This document shows positions 27,652 to 35,715 of a stretch of 64,000 bases of DNA, one piece after another. The stretch is from NCBI RefSeq assembly GCF_013341275.1, contig NZ_CP054476.1, positions 2,716,988 through 2,780,987 of the forward strand, read 5' to 3'. This DNA is from Methyloligella sp. GL2 (GTDB lineage Bacteria > Pseudomonadota > Alphaproteobacteria > Rhizobiales > Methyloligellaceae). Both the position numbers and the translations under genes were made by a program. Position 1 is the first letter of the stretch. Every line of letters starts with the position of its first letter. The notes beneath the pieces were generated by a model, which was not told the DNA's origin, did not search any database, and saw only the letters and a list, made by a program, of their open reading frames with translations.

Positions 27652-27685
27652 GTGCCGCGGGCCCCTTCCCCGCGGCACTTTTTTT
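27652..27685 (+). terminator. Strong intrinsic terminator
   Basis: GTGCCGCGGG (27652-27661) pairs with CCCGCGGCAC (27669-27678) around a 7-base loop, followed by seven T. It ends the outer-membrane protein transcript. Confidence 0.9.
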
Positions 27686-27699
27686 CGCGGGGCGCACGA

Positions 27700-28365
27700 T
27701 CAGGCGATGACGCTGAGAAACAGCACCCGATCGTCCAGGATCTCCTCCGGCCCATGCAGCACCGAGGCTGAGAAGGTGAAGGCATCGCCCGGCTCGAGGA
27801 CGAAGGTGGCCTCGCCCACCCGATAGGCCATGCGGCCCTCAAGCATATAGATGAACTCGGTGCCCGGATGCTGGAAGCGGAGATAGGCTTCGCTGTTCTT
27901 GTCCATCTTCACCAGACATGGCTCGAAGGCTTTGCCCGGCTCGCTGAGATGGGAGAGCAGCCGATAAGTATGGCCGTGCTTGGTGCCGGCCCGCACCACC
28001 TCGGTCTGATCCGCCGCTTTCAGGAGCTCGGCCGCGCCCTTGGCTTGGGCCTGCTCCACGTCGGCGATGAGACTTGAGAGATCGACGCCGAGGCTGGCGC
28101 AGATCCGCCCCAGAAGCGTGAGGCTCGCCACCGACTGGCCATGCTCGATGCGGCTCAGCATGGCGACGGAGATACCGGCGGCGTCCGCGACGTCGCTAAG
28201 CTTCAGGCTGCGCTGCTGACGGCTTCGCCGGATCGCAGCGCCCACCCCCTCCTCGAAACTCACATTCGAGATCGACGCGCCGGGGATGATGGCAGGCGCT
28301 TCGTTCAACTGCTCCGCGGAACCGCGTTTGCGCCTAGAGCGCCCAATTCTGACCTTTTCCGACAC
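27700..28365 (-). CDS. XRE-family regulator with C-terminal cupin domain
   Basis: 221 residues from GTG 28365, with GGAAGG 6 bases upstream. Residues 40-95 form an XRE helix-turn-helix (IRRSRQQRSLKLSDVADAAG, then MLSRIEHGQSVASL). Residues 140-218 are a cupin barrel (HPGTEFIYMLEGRMAYRVG, LEPGDAFTFSASVLHGPEEI). Such regulators often control amine, polyamine or carboxylate catabolism and sense a small ligand or metal in the cupin. No adjacent gene is an obvious target; it lies between the outer-membrane protein and a small secreted protein. Confidence 0.9.
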   Translation of the reverse strand: MSEKVRIGRSRRKRGSAEQLNEAPAIIPGASISNVSFEEGVGAAIRRSRQQRSLKLSDVADAAGISVAMLSRIEHGQSVASLTLLGRICASLGVDLSSLIADVEQAQAKGAAELLKAADQTEVVRAGTKHGHTYRLLSHLSEPGKAFEPCLVKMDKNSEAYLRFQHPGTEFIYMLEGRMAYRVGEATFVLEPGDAFTFSASVLHGPEEILDDRVLFLSVIA

Positions 28366-28514
28366 GTCCGGCCTTCCAGTCCGCCGTTCTTCCAGGAATA
28401 TGCCGACAGCGGAATCACTTGGCGACTATCGCCCTTCGGGACGGCGTTTGCCAAGGCAAGCTGCGACGCAGGGTGACGGGAAAGCGCATCCCAGGTCGGT
28501 GCAGAGAACTTCCC

Positions 28515-28826
28515 TCAGCAATTCGCATCGATGAGCTGTTGGGAGAGTTGCTTGATCGCGTCATCCTCGGCCAGATCCAAGGATTTTCGGGCGTCGGAAC
28601 AGTTCTGCGCCGGGTCGTTATTATTGGCCGCTCGCAGGCCATAAAACATGCCCGTGGTGGCGTTCTCCGCTGCGGCATTGTCAATCAGCCGCGTGCACGC
28701 CTTCACCACCTCGGCGCTGTCGTTCCCCTGGGTGCAGACGGCGAAATCCTGTTCCAGCCCGTCATAGGCAAACGCCTGCGTAGACGCGATCAGCGCCAGA
28801 GCCGGCAGCAAACTCAAAACACGCAT
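28515..28826 (-). CDS. Small secreted protein of unknown function
   Basis: 103 residues. Residues 1-20 are a typical signal peptide (MRVLSLLPALALIASTQAFA). The mature part has four cysteines likely forming two disulfides (CTQGN, KACTRL, NCSDAR and the C-terminal Cys) and reads as two short helix-turn-helix units of Sel1/TPR-like character. No named family was recognised. It is alone on its strand, 150 bases upstream of the XRE gene. Confidence 0.75.
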   Translation of the reverse strand: MRVLSLLPALALIASTQAFAYDGLEQDFAVCTQGNDSAEVVKACTRLIDNAAAENATTGMFYGLRAANNNDPAQNCSDARKSLDLAEDDAIKQLSQQLIDANC

Positions 28827-28951
28827 GTGGTTCTCCCCTTCCCCCTAGACCGGACCGCGAAGATCCATGCCCGACCAGCCACATTACGCATTGTAGGGAG
28901 CAAACATGCAACCTGGAAGGGTCGCGCAGATGCGTTAATTTGGGATCGATC

Positions 28952-30307
28952 TCACCGCAGGTTGAAGAGCTCGCGATGGAAATGCTGCGCCACCGGAAAT
29001 CCATGAGCGGCGAAATCGCTTTGCAGCGCATGGCCGAAGCCGGCCGGCCCGCAGAACCAGATGCTGGCCTCTTGCCATTGGCGAACCGTGCTTCGGATCT
29101 GCTCCCCGGTCAGGAGACCGTCGCGCGAATCGAGCATCAAATGCAGAACGACATTGGCCGCCTTGGCGTCGGCCGTGAGCTTGGCGAACGCCGTCTCGTC
29201 CGCATCGGGGGTGCAGTGAAACAGATGGATGGTTTGCGGTCGTTGCCCGCCCTGTGCTTCTGCTCTCAGCGCCGCCAGATGCTTCATCTGGGCAATAAAG
29301 GGCGTGATCCCAATGCCTCCTCCGATCCAGATCTGGTGCGGACGATCGTCGTCGAAGGTGAAGCAGCCATAGGGGCCCTCGATTTTCATCGCCTGCCCAA
29401 CAGCAAGCCGCTCGCGCAGACGGCTGGTATGATCGCCAAGCTCCTTGGCGATCAAGGCGATCTGCCGGGTCTTGTCGTCCCAGCCGGAGGCGATCGTGTA
29501 GGGATGCGCGCCCTCCGCCGCGTCCGAGGTGGCGAAGGCGAATTGGCCTGACTTATGGCCCGGCCAGCCTTGCGACACGTCGATCCCGATCTCGAGCGCC
29601 CGCACGCCCGGATAATATTGCAGCGAGGCGATCTCGCCCGGCACCTGGCGATCGGCCCCGATCCGCCCGAAGAGGGCGACGAGAGAGGCCCATGCCCCCG
29701 CGACCAGCAAGACCGCCATCACCCAGCCGATGGGCGCGGTCCAATAGCTGAAATCCATCAGAACGACCGAATGGAAAACCAGCACGAGATAAGCCGGCAC
29801 GATCAGCCAATGGGTCTTATGAAACAGCCGATAAGGAAAGTAGCGAATAAGGGCGAGCACGAGCAGCACGACGAGGGCATAGAATGCCCATTCGCCGCTG
29901 GATTCGGCCGTGTGGCGCAGGCTGCGGAACGTTGCCTCGACTGCATTGCCGGGCGGGGAGCGAACCCCGTGACGGCCCGGGGTAAACCATCCCCAACCCG
30001 CCGCCCATTTCGGCCCTTTCGCCCAGAGCCAATGAACAACGGCGACGGCAAGGACGGCGATGCCAAACCATTTATGCAGGCGGTACATCTTATCGAGGCC
30101 GCCGAACCACCGCTCGGGCCAATGGGGCCGAAGCGCCAAGACCATCGCCAGGCACATCGCGCCGATGGCGATGACACCGCTATACTGCATGACTGCAGAG
30201 CGAACCGCGCGGAAGTTGTCCGCTTGAAACACCGACGGCTCGGCGAGGAACCATAGGATGGTCAGGAGCGCGAAGGCCCCCCAAAACGTGCGTTTGATAT
30301 TCAGCAT
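28952..30307 (-). CDS. Ferric-reductase-like transmembrane flavocytochrome
   Basis: 451 residues from ATG 30307; upstream in-frame sequence is not family-like. Residues 5-215 form a ferric reductase-like membrane domain of about six helices with haem-ligand-type histidines (RLHKWFGIAVLAVAVVHWLW and FHKTHW...VFHS). Residues 225-320 are an FAD-binding barrel (AHPYTIAS, IEGPYGCF), and 330-450 an NAD(P)-binding domain (IGGGIGITPFIAQMKHL, FCGPAGF). It passes electrons from NAD(P)H across the membrane to periplasmic iron, copper or oxygen. No siderophore genes are adjacent. Confidence 0.9.
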   Translation of the reverse strand: MLNIKRTFWGAFALLTILWFLAEPSVFQADNFRAVRSAVMQYSGVIAIGAMCLAMVLALRPHWPERWFGGLDKMYRLHKWFGIAVLAVAVVHWLWAKGPKWAAGWGWFTPGRHGVRSPPGNAVEATFRSLRHTAESSGEWAFYALVVLLVLALIRYFPYRLFHKTHWLIVPAYLVLVFHSVVLMDFSYWTAPIGWVMAVLLVAGAWASLVALFGRIGADRQVPGEIASLQYYPGVRALEIGIDVSQGWPGHKSGQFAFATSDAAEGAHPYTIASGWDDKTRQIALIAKELGDHTSRLRERLAVGQAMKIEGPYGCFTFDDDRPHQIWIGGGIGITPFIAQMKHLAALRAEAQGGQRPQTIHLFHCTPDADETAFAKLTADAKAANVVLHLMLDSRDGLLTGEQIRSTVRQWQEASIWFCGPAGFGHALQSDFAAHGFPVAQHFHRELFNLR

Positions 30308-30674
30308 GACGATGGCATCGCCCGAACGACTTGTCTTCGGCAAGTATGCCACGGCTGAATGGTTGGCGGCATGTCCGGTTGGCGCGGGAGGCAGAAAATT
30401 GCTCACACACCGCAAGAACGCGGCCACCCGATATGGGGTGGCTGTGCTGGGAGGTGAGCACGAACGGATCTCGGTAGTCCGGCCTGAAAATGGCTGGGAA
30501 GCTCTTTGGTAGCCCAGCTAATCTCGTCTCATGACATGGCGCGGACAATTCCTTCGGCTCAAATAAGCGTCTAACATCCTCCTGCCAGCCGCAACACGAA
30601 GAGCAGCACGGCGGCGGGCAAAAGATGCGGCGGCTCGACCGTTTCGAGTCTCATTTGCGGTAGGGGTTTGCGGC
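30308..30674. other. 367-base intergenic region
   Basis: Divergent region between the flavocytochrome and the DUF1523-like gene. A plus-strand reading frame ending at 30512 overlaps the flavocytochrome start and has no family resemblance or ribosome site. No repeat or RNA element was recognised. Confidence 0.5.
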
Positions 30675-31253
30675 ATGCTCGAGGCTTATTTGTCTTTCGG
30701 TTACATCGTCCTCGCCGCGATTTTGCTGCTCGCCTTCATCCTATGGCGCCAGGGGGCTCCCGTTGTCGCCATCGTCGCACTCGTGGTGGGCGTTCCGCTG
30801 TGGTTTGGATGGGAATACGCCCGCCCGACATGGACCACCGGGATCATCACCGGAACCGAAGTGCGCCGCAGCGATCCCGACGCCCGCGGCCATACCACCG
30901 ATGTCGAATATATCTACATGCGCAACCGGTCCGATCGGGGGCTTGAGCTGATCAACGACGATTCTTGGTGGTGGTTGAAGCGCAATAGCGAGCGCGTCTT
31001 CAACGACGCCAAGACCGCGCAGGAGCGCGATACCGAGATGACCGTCATGTGGTATCGGTGGCGCTCCACGCTGTTCACCTGGTACCCCAATGTGATCGCC
31101 ATCGGCCCATCCGGCTCATGGCCGTGGTGGTCGTGGCGCACCATCGCCTTCTACGGCCTCTCCGTCCTGCTCTGGCTCGGCTATTTCTACGCCTTCATCA
31201 AGCTGCGCCGGGCGACGGAGCCGCTGCGCGATAGCGACGCCGATGATGCGTAG
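30675..31253 (+). CDS. DUF1523-like membrane protein
   Basis: 192 residues: two N-terminal membrane helices (7-25 and 30-47), a hydrophilic domain (55-155) with TTGIITGTEVRRSD, NDDSWWWLKRNSERV and YRWRSTLFTWYPNVIAIGP, and one C-terminal helix (160-180). The pattern of an (in)exact 'GtaTG', a Trp-rich 'nEDtgW' and a 'WRs.lfs.fPNv' block is that of DUF1523. No function is known. Single gene, upstream of the tRNA-Gln on the other strand. Confidence 0.7.
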   Translation: MLEAYLSFGYIVLAAILLLAFILWRQGAPVVAIVALVVGVPLWFGWEYARPTWTTGIITGTEVRRSDPDARGHTTDVEYIYMRNRSDRGLELINDDSWWWLKRNSERVFNDAKTAQERDTEMTVMWYRWRSTLFTWYPNVIAIGPSGSWPWWSWRTIAFYGLSVLLWLGYFYAFIKLRRATEPLRDSDADDA

Positions 31254-31389
31254 GCCGCGACGGGCGTGAGAGCTTCCTCTCGTCGCACTGTGCCTGCGCG
31301 AAAGGTCGATGCGTGGTGGAATTGCGGGATTTTCGGCGCGCCGTTGCGGCCAATGTGCGGAGGAACCGGAGAGGTCACCCGATATGAGG

Positions 31390-31463
31390 TGGCTGGGGCG
31401 CCAGGATTCGAACCTGGGATCACGAGACCAAAACCCGTTGCCTTACCACTTGGCCACGCCCCA
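31390..31463 (-). tRNA. tRNA-Gln (anticodon TTG)
   Basis: 74 bases with encoded CCA. On the minus strand: acceptor TGGGGCG pairing with CGCCCCA, anticodon loop TTTTGGT giving TTG, and T-loop GGTTCGAATCC. Cloverleaf complete. Confidence 0.97.
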
Positions 31464-31513
31464 ATCGCTGTATCGGAATTTGGACCTCAGGCGATTCTGC
31501 GCCCGGCCGGCCC

Positions 31514-31535
31514 GATCGCGAGGAAACTCGCGATT
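31514..31535 (+). other. GNRA-tetraloop hairpin between the two tRNA genes
   Basis: ATCGCGAG (31515-31522), GAAA loop, CTCGCGAT (31527-31534): a perfect 8-bp stem with a stable tetraloop on the plus strand, in the 250-base space between the divergent tRNAs. May belong to a small RNA or to a transcript leader. Confidence 0.35.
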
Positions 31536-31715
31536 CCTCTCGGCGAGGGCCGGACCATACAGCCTGGCCGTTTTGCCCGCAACGGGGGGATTTGCACGAT
31601 TGAGCCTATCGGAAGCCTCCCTCCCCGCCCCCTGCGACAGAAGACTTCACATAACCGGGAGAGGCTGCTTGCAGCCGCAAAATCAACCGTCTATATACGG
31701 ACCCTCTTTGACAGG

Positions 31716-31792
31716 CGGAGTGTAGCGCAGCCTGGTAGCGCACCTCGTTCGGGACGAGGGGGTCGCAGGTTCAAATCCTGCCACTCCGACCA
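31716..31792 (+). tRNA. tRNA-Pro (anticodon CGG)
   Basis: 77 bases with encoded CCA. Acceptor CGGAGTG / CACTCCG, anticodon stem CCTCG / CGAGG with loop TTCGGGA giving CGG, T-loop GGTTCAAATCC. Cloverleaf complete. Confidence 0.97.
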
Positions 31793-31857
31793 GCCTTTTT
31801 GAGGGTCTCAACTTTTTTGGACCCCACACTTCCCGCGATTTACGGTTTCTGTCGATC

Positions 31858-32445
31858 ATGGACGATGCCGAGATCAAAAGCTGGAAGAGAGCCGCACGCG
31901 AGATGCTTATCGCTGCGCGTCTGGAGATCCCCGCGGCTGTACAGGCCGATGCTGCCGTGACCATCGCGGCCGGGCTGGATAAGGCTTTCGCGCAGCTTGG
32001 AATCACCGATCTCTCCGGATTGACGGTCAGCGCCTATTGGCCGTTCCGCGGCGAGCCGGATCTGCGAGATTGGCTCGCTTCGGTTTGCACCCGCGGCGGA
32101 AAGGCGGCGCTGCCGGTGATCGAGGGCAAGGCCATGCCGCTCTCCTTTCGCTTCTGGCAGCCGGACGCGGAGATGGAAGAGGGGCGCTGGAACATCCCGA
32201 TTCCGGCCGCATCGGAGTCGGCGACGCCGGATATCGTCATCGCGCCTTTGGTGGGATTCGACCGGGAGGGTTATAGGCTCGGCTATGGCGGCGGGTTCTA
32301 CGACCGCACCCTGGCGGCGCTGCCGCAGGGCACGCGCTTCATCGGTGTCGGTTATGCGGAGAGCGAGCTGCCGACCACCCATCCGCAAGACCACGACATC
32401 AAGACCGATCTGATCGTGACCGAACGGGAAATTATCGCCGCGTAA
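31858..32445 (+). CDS. fau: 5-formyltetrahydrofolate cyclo-ligase
   Basis: 195 residues. ATP-dependent conversion of 5-formyl-THF to 5,10-methenyl-THF, which recycles this dead-end folate. The C-terminal LGYGGGFYDRTL is the family signature, preceded by PDIVIAPLVGFDREGYR. An N-terminal KRAAREML helix carries the basic residues for folate and ATP. It lies 65 bases after the tRNA-Pro. The enzyme supports THF-linked C1 flux, which the tmm/tdm pair 4 kb away would increase, but it is also a general housekeeping gene. Confidence 0.95.
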   Translation: MDDAEIKSWKRAAREMLIAARLEIPAAVQADAAVTIAAGLDKAFAQLGITDLSGLTVSAYWPFRGEPDLRDWLASVCTRGGKAALPVIEGKAMPLSFRFWQPDAEMEEGRWNIPIPAASESATPDIVIAPLVGFDREGYRLGYGGGFYDRTLAALPQGTRFIGVGYAESELPTTHPQDHDIKTDLIVTEREIIAA

Positions 32446-32454
32446 GCGACGGCT

Positions 32455-33264
32455 CTATTTCTCCGGGAACAGGAAGGTCGCCGTGGCGCGCAAGCCCCAA
32501 TCGGGCCCGCCATCGGGCCGGTCGAGATAGACCCTGCCGCCGAATTGCAGCTGCACCGGCTGCTCACCGAATTTGTAGATATGGCTGACCGCCAGATTGA
32601 CCGGAATGGTGGCCTCGTTCGCTTGCCAATCGAAGGTCGACTCGGTGTTGAGCGCCAGGGTGGTCGAGGACGGCCAGGTATAGGTCAGGAAGGGCTGCAG
32701 GAAGGCGGCGTTGACGTCCGGCTTGGTGGCACCTCCGCCGGTATCGGCATAGGACCAGATCTGATTGGCGAGCACACCATAGGTCCAGCCGGATTGCTGT
32801 TTCAGCACAACCGCCGTCGGGCCGACACCCCATTTGTCGGCGCTGAGCTGGGCATCGGTGCCGGTGGGCCAGAGGAAGGCGGGGCCGACACCCCAGATGA
32901 TGCCGCTCTTGGTCTGTTTCGGCGAGAGGAAGAAGCTCTGCACCGTGTCGCCGAGACCGAACACGCTATCGACGCCGGTGGCCGGCGAGCTGGCGCCGAC
33001 GACCGGCAGGATGGTGCGGGTGATCAGGTTCCAGTCTTCGGAGATGCCGAAGGGGATCACCGGCTGGATGTTGAGGGTGCTCTTATCGCCATCCTTCGGC
33101 CCGAAGCAGCAATCATAATTATATTGGAAGGGAACGCTGATCAGGTTGGCGACCGGATTGGCGAGCTGTTTGGCGAGATCCGCCGAGCTGCCCTCCTGCG
33201 CCGCCGCGGGCGATGCGAAAAAAACCAACACGGCCGCGATGGCCAGACGGAACCCGCGTCTCAT
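32455..33264 (-). CDS. MetA-type outer-membrane beta-barrel protein
   Basis: 269 residues with signal peptide (residues 1-22, RLAIAAVLVFFASPAAAQ). The mature part shows regular beta strands, GLGDTVQSFFLSPKQT and WGVGPTAVVLKQQSGWTYG, and ends RATATFLFPEK. Same broad family as the protein at 26592 and often called a transporter or neuromedin-U-like protein. It converges with the cyclo-ligase gene, 9 bases between stops. Substrate unknown. Confidence 0.78.
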   Translation of the reverse strand: MRRGFRLAIAAVLVFFASPAAAQEGSSADLAKQLANPVANLISVPFQYNYDCCFGPKDGDKSTLNIQPVIPFGISEDWNLITRTILPVVGASSPATGVDSVFGLGDTVQSFFLSPKQTKSGIIWGVGPAFLWPTGTDAQLSADKWGVGPTAVVLKQQSGWTYGVLANQIWSYADTGGGATKPDVNAAFLQPFLTYTWPSSTTLALNTESTFDWQANEATIPVNLAVSHIYKFGEQPVQLQFGGRVYLDRPDGGPDWGLRATATFLFPEK

Positions 33265-33694
33265 AAGCCCCCCTTCACCCCTTTGGAACGCGAGGCAAGC
33301 GCCTCATACTCCACGTCCCCAAAACGGTCGCCAGGCTAGCCTCATTCGCTTTTATGATTCTGGCCACGACCTTACCACGAAGCGCCGTGGCAATCCGGAC
33401 AGGCGATGCGGTCACGTATGATTTTCATCTGCCGTGGGCAAAAAGCGACACTTCGGGCTCCCTCCCCGGCGGGACAGCAGCAGGCGTTTCAGGTCGCAGG
33501 GACCTTTTCGGCCGGATAGGCGTTGGTTTCCCTTGATTTACAGGGCGTGGCGCATGCCGCCGATCCGCTGCACGGGTGCGAAAGTTTTGCCGCATTTGCC
33601 GCCGACAAAGAGGCGGGCGCAGCGAGGAAGATCTCGCAGCAACACGCACGCGAACGCCGTTTTCGAAGACGTAACCCCAGATTGGGACCGCAAC
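33265..33694. other. 430-base intergenic region
   Basis: Divergent space between the outer-membrane protein and the glucan protein. The frame of the downstream gene is open back to 33434, but that stretch is Arg-rich and lacks a start with a ribosome site, so it is probably untranslated leader. No repeat was recognised. Confidence 0.5.
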
Positions 33695-35314
33695 ATGCAG
33701 GGTGGCCGTATGGACCGCAAGAATGATCCTCTTGGCAATCTGACCGCCGACCGGCGGCAGCTTCTGATCGGCATGACCGCGCTGTTCGCCAGCGCCGGCC
33801 TGCCCTGGCCGAAAGCCGAGGCTGCTTCGGCGGATGGCGGGCTGCAGCTCGGCGAGGAAGCCCCGTATAGCTTCGATGCCTTGAAGAAGCGGGCCAAGGC
33901 GCTGGCCGAGAAGCCCTACGTGGCGCCTAAGATCCCGCATGAAGACGTGCTGGAGACGCTCGGTTTCGAGGCCTATCAGGGGATCACCTTCGATCCTGAG
34001 AAGACGATGTGGCGCGAAAAGGATTCCCCCTTCGCCTTCCAGCTCTTCCACCAGGGGAAATTTTTCAAGACGCCGGTGAAGCTCTACACGGTGGAGGACG
34101 GTGCGGCGCGGCAGATCCGCTATTCGCCTGATGTGTTCAGCTACAAGGACGGCTCGCTGCGCAACAAGCTGCCCGACGATCTGGGCTATGCCGGATTCCG
34201 GATGATGGAGCCGGACAATAAGAGCGACTGGCTCTCCTTCCTCGGCGCCAGCTATTTCCGCGCCGCAGGGCCGGAGCGGCAATACGGGCTGTCGGCGCGC
34301 GGTCTCGCCGTCGATACCGGCCTGCCACGGCCGGAAGAGTTTCCGCGTTTCTCCGAGTTCTGGCTGCACAAGCCGAAGGACGGCGCCGGTGCCGTCGAGG
34401 TCGATGCGCTGCTTGAGAGCGAGAGCGTGACCGGCGCCTATCGCTTCTTGATCTCGCAGCCCGACGAGGTGGTGATGGACATCGAGGCCGACCTCTATGT
34501 CCGCAAGCCCATCGAGCGGCTCGGCATCGCCCCGCTGACCAGCATGTTCTGGTTCTCCGAGACCAACCGCAAGGACGGCGTCGATTGGCGCCCGGAGGTG
34601 CATGACAGCGACGGGCTGGCGATGTGGACCGGTAAGGGCGAACGCATCTGGCGGCCGCTGAACAACCCTGCCACGGTGCGCACCAGCGCCTTTCTCGACG
34701 AAAATCCGCGCGGCTTTGGCCTATTGCAGCGCGACCGGCTGTTCGCCGATTACGAGGACGACAGCACCTTCTACGATAAGCGCCCCAGCGTCTGGGTGGA
34801 GCCGATCGGCGATTGGGGCGCGGGCGAGGTGCACCTGCTGGAAATCCCCACCGACGACGAGATCTACGACAATATCGGCGCCTATTGGAAACCCGCCCAG
34901 CCGATCAAGGGGGGCGATGAGCTGAAGTTTTCCTACCGGCTGCATTGGGTGGCGGGCGATCCGTTCGGCGCGCCGACCATCGGCCGGGTGGTCTCCACCC
35001 GCACCGGCCAGGGCGGCGTTCCGGGCCAGCCGCGCCCGGCCAACACCACGAAATTCGTGATCGATTTCGAGGGCGGTCCACTGGACCGGCTGGAGCAGCG
35101 CTTCGATCTGGATGCGGTGATCGACGCCTCACGCGGCGAGATCGAGAACCCTTACGTGATCAAGGTGGTGGGCACCGATCGCTGGCGTGCCTTCTTCGAC
35201 CTGAATGTCGAGGGCACCGAGCCGGTGGAGATCCGCTGCTATGTGGCGCTGGACGGCGAGACGCTGACCGAGACCTGGCTGTACCAGTTCGTGCCCGGCG
35301 CAAACCCGGCTTAG
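33695..35314 (+). CDS. Periplasmic glucan biosynthesis protein (OpgG/OpgD family)
   Basis: 539 residues from ATG 33695 (GGGA 7 bases ahead); ATG 33710 is equally possible. A twin-arginine-type signal (DRRQLLIGMTALFASAG) covers about residues 17-45, as in OpgD. The body carries the MdoG pattern: YQGITFDPEKTMWRE, QLFHQGKFF, GYAGFRMM, SFLGASYFRAAG and YGLSARGLAVDT. These proteins act in the periplasm on osmoregulated glucan backbones. No opgH-like glucosyltransferase is adjacent. In cyclic-glucan makers of this order the substrate may differ. Confidence 0.92.
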   Translation: MQGGRMDRKNDPLGNLTADRRQLLIGMTALFASAGLPWPKAEAASADGGLQLGEEAPYSFDALKKRAKALAEKPYVAPKIPHEDVLETLGFEAYQGITFDPEKTMWREKDSPFAFQLFHQGKFFKTPVKLYTVEDGAARQIRYSPDVFSYKDGSLRNKLPDDLGYAGFRMMEPDNKSDWLSFLGASYFRAAGPERQYGLSARGLAVDTGLPRPEEFPRFSEFWLHKPKDGAGAVEVDALLESESVTGAYRFLISQPDEVVMDIEADLYVRKPIERLGIAPLTSMFWFSETNRKDGVDWRPEVHDSDGLAMWTGKGERIWRPLNNPATVRTSAFLDENPRGFGLLQRDRLFADYEDDSTFYDKRPSVWVEPIGDWGAGEVHLLEIPTDDEIYDNIGAYWKPAQPIKGGDELKFSYRLHWVAGDPFGAPTIGRVVSTRTGQGGVPGQPRPANTTKFVIDFEGGPLDRLEQRFDLDAVIDASRGEIENPYVIKVVGTDRWRAFFDLNVEGTEPVEIRCYVALDGETLTETWLYQFVPGANPA

Positions 35315-35715
35315 GGGGTTCGCGCTTACCTCCCCCTAGAAGGGGGAGGTCGCGTTGGGCTGAGCCCAACGCGGGTGGGGGTCGATCTCCCGCTCTTCTA
35401 TTGCAAATCACAAGACCCCCTCCCCGACCCTCCCCCTTCCAGGGGGAGGGAGCACGCCGTGCCTGTTACTCGCTGCAATAACGCGCCGGCCCTTCAGTTG
35501 TCACCCTCGGGCTTGACCCGAGGGTCCATGCCGTTACCGAGCAGCGCGTTCCGAACGCTGACATGATCGCCTGAGCTTGCAGAGGCGTAACGGCGTGGAT
35601 GCCCGGATCAAGTCCGGGCATGACGACGCGATAAAAAGCCGAAACCTTTATCCCCGGGTCTCGCTTACGCTCGCGCCCGTCGTGTGTGCGGCCTTCCGCC
35701 TCTAAGAGAGCAGCG
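35315..35715. repeat. Cluster of palindromic intergenic repeats
   Basis: Gene-free. Contains a composite element at 35328-35383 (CCTCCCCCTAGAAGGGGGAGG followed by an inner palindrome of 10 bp arms around 35352-35372), a second CT/AG-rich unit near 35415-35445, and two unit palindromes of the type CCCTCGGGCTTGACCCGAGG (35506-35526) and GCCCGGATCAAGTCCGGGC (35603-35622). The same families recur in at least six other gaps of this window. Confidence 0.9.

Noticed and set aside
30258..30512. An 84-codon plus-strand frame after the flavocytochrome start
   Set aside because: It overlaps the start of the flavocytochrome gene, has no ribosome site, and its content resembles no family.
33434..33694. 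An 87-codon upstream extension of the glucan protein
   Set aside because: Arg-rich, no signal or domain, and the twin-arginine-type signal begins only after 33695.
35315..35715. CRISPR array
   Set aside because: The repeats are unit palindromes of mixed families with irregular spacing and no uniform spacers; no cas gene is in the window.
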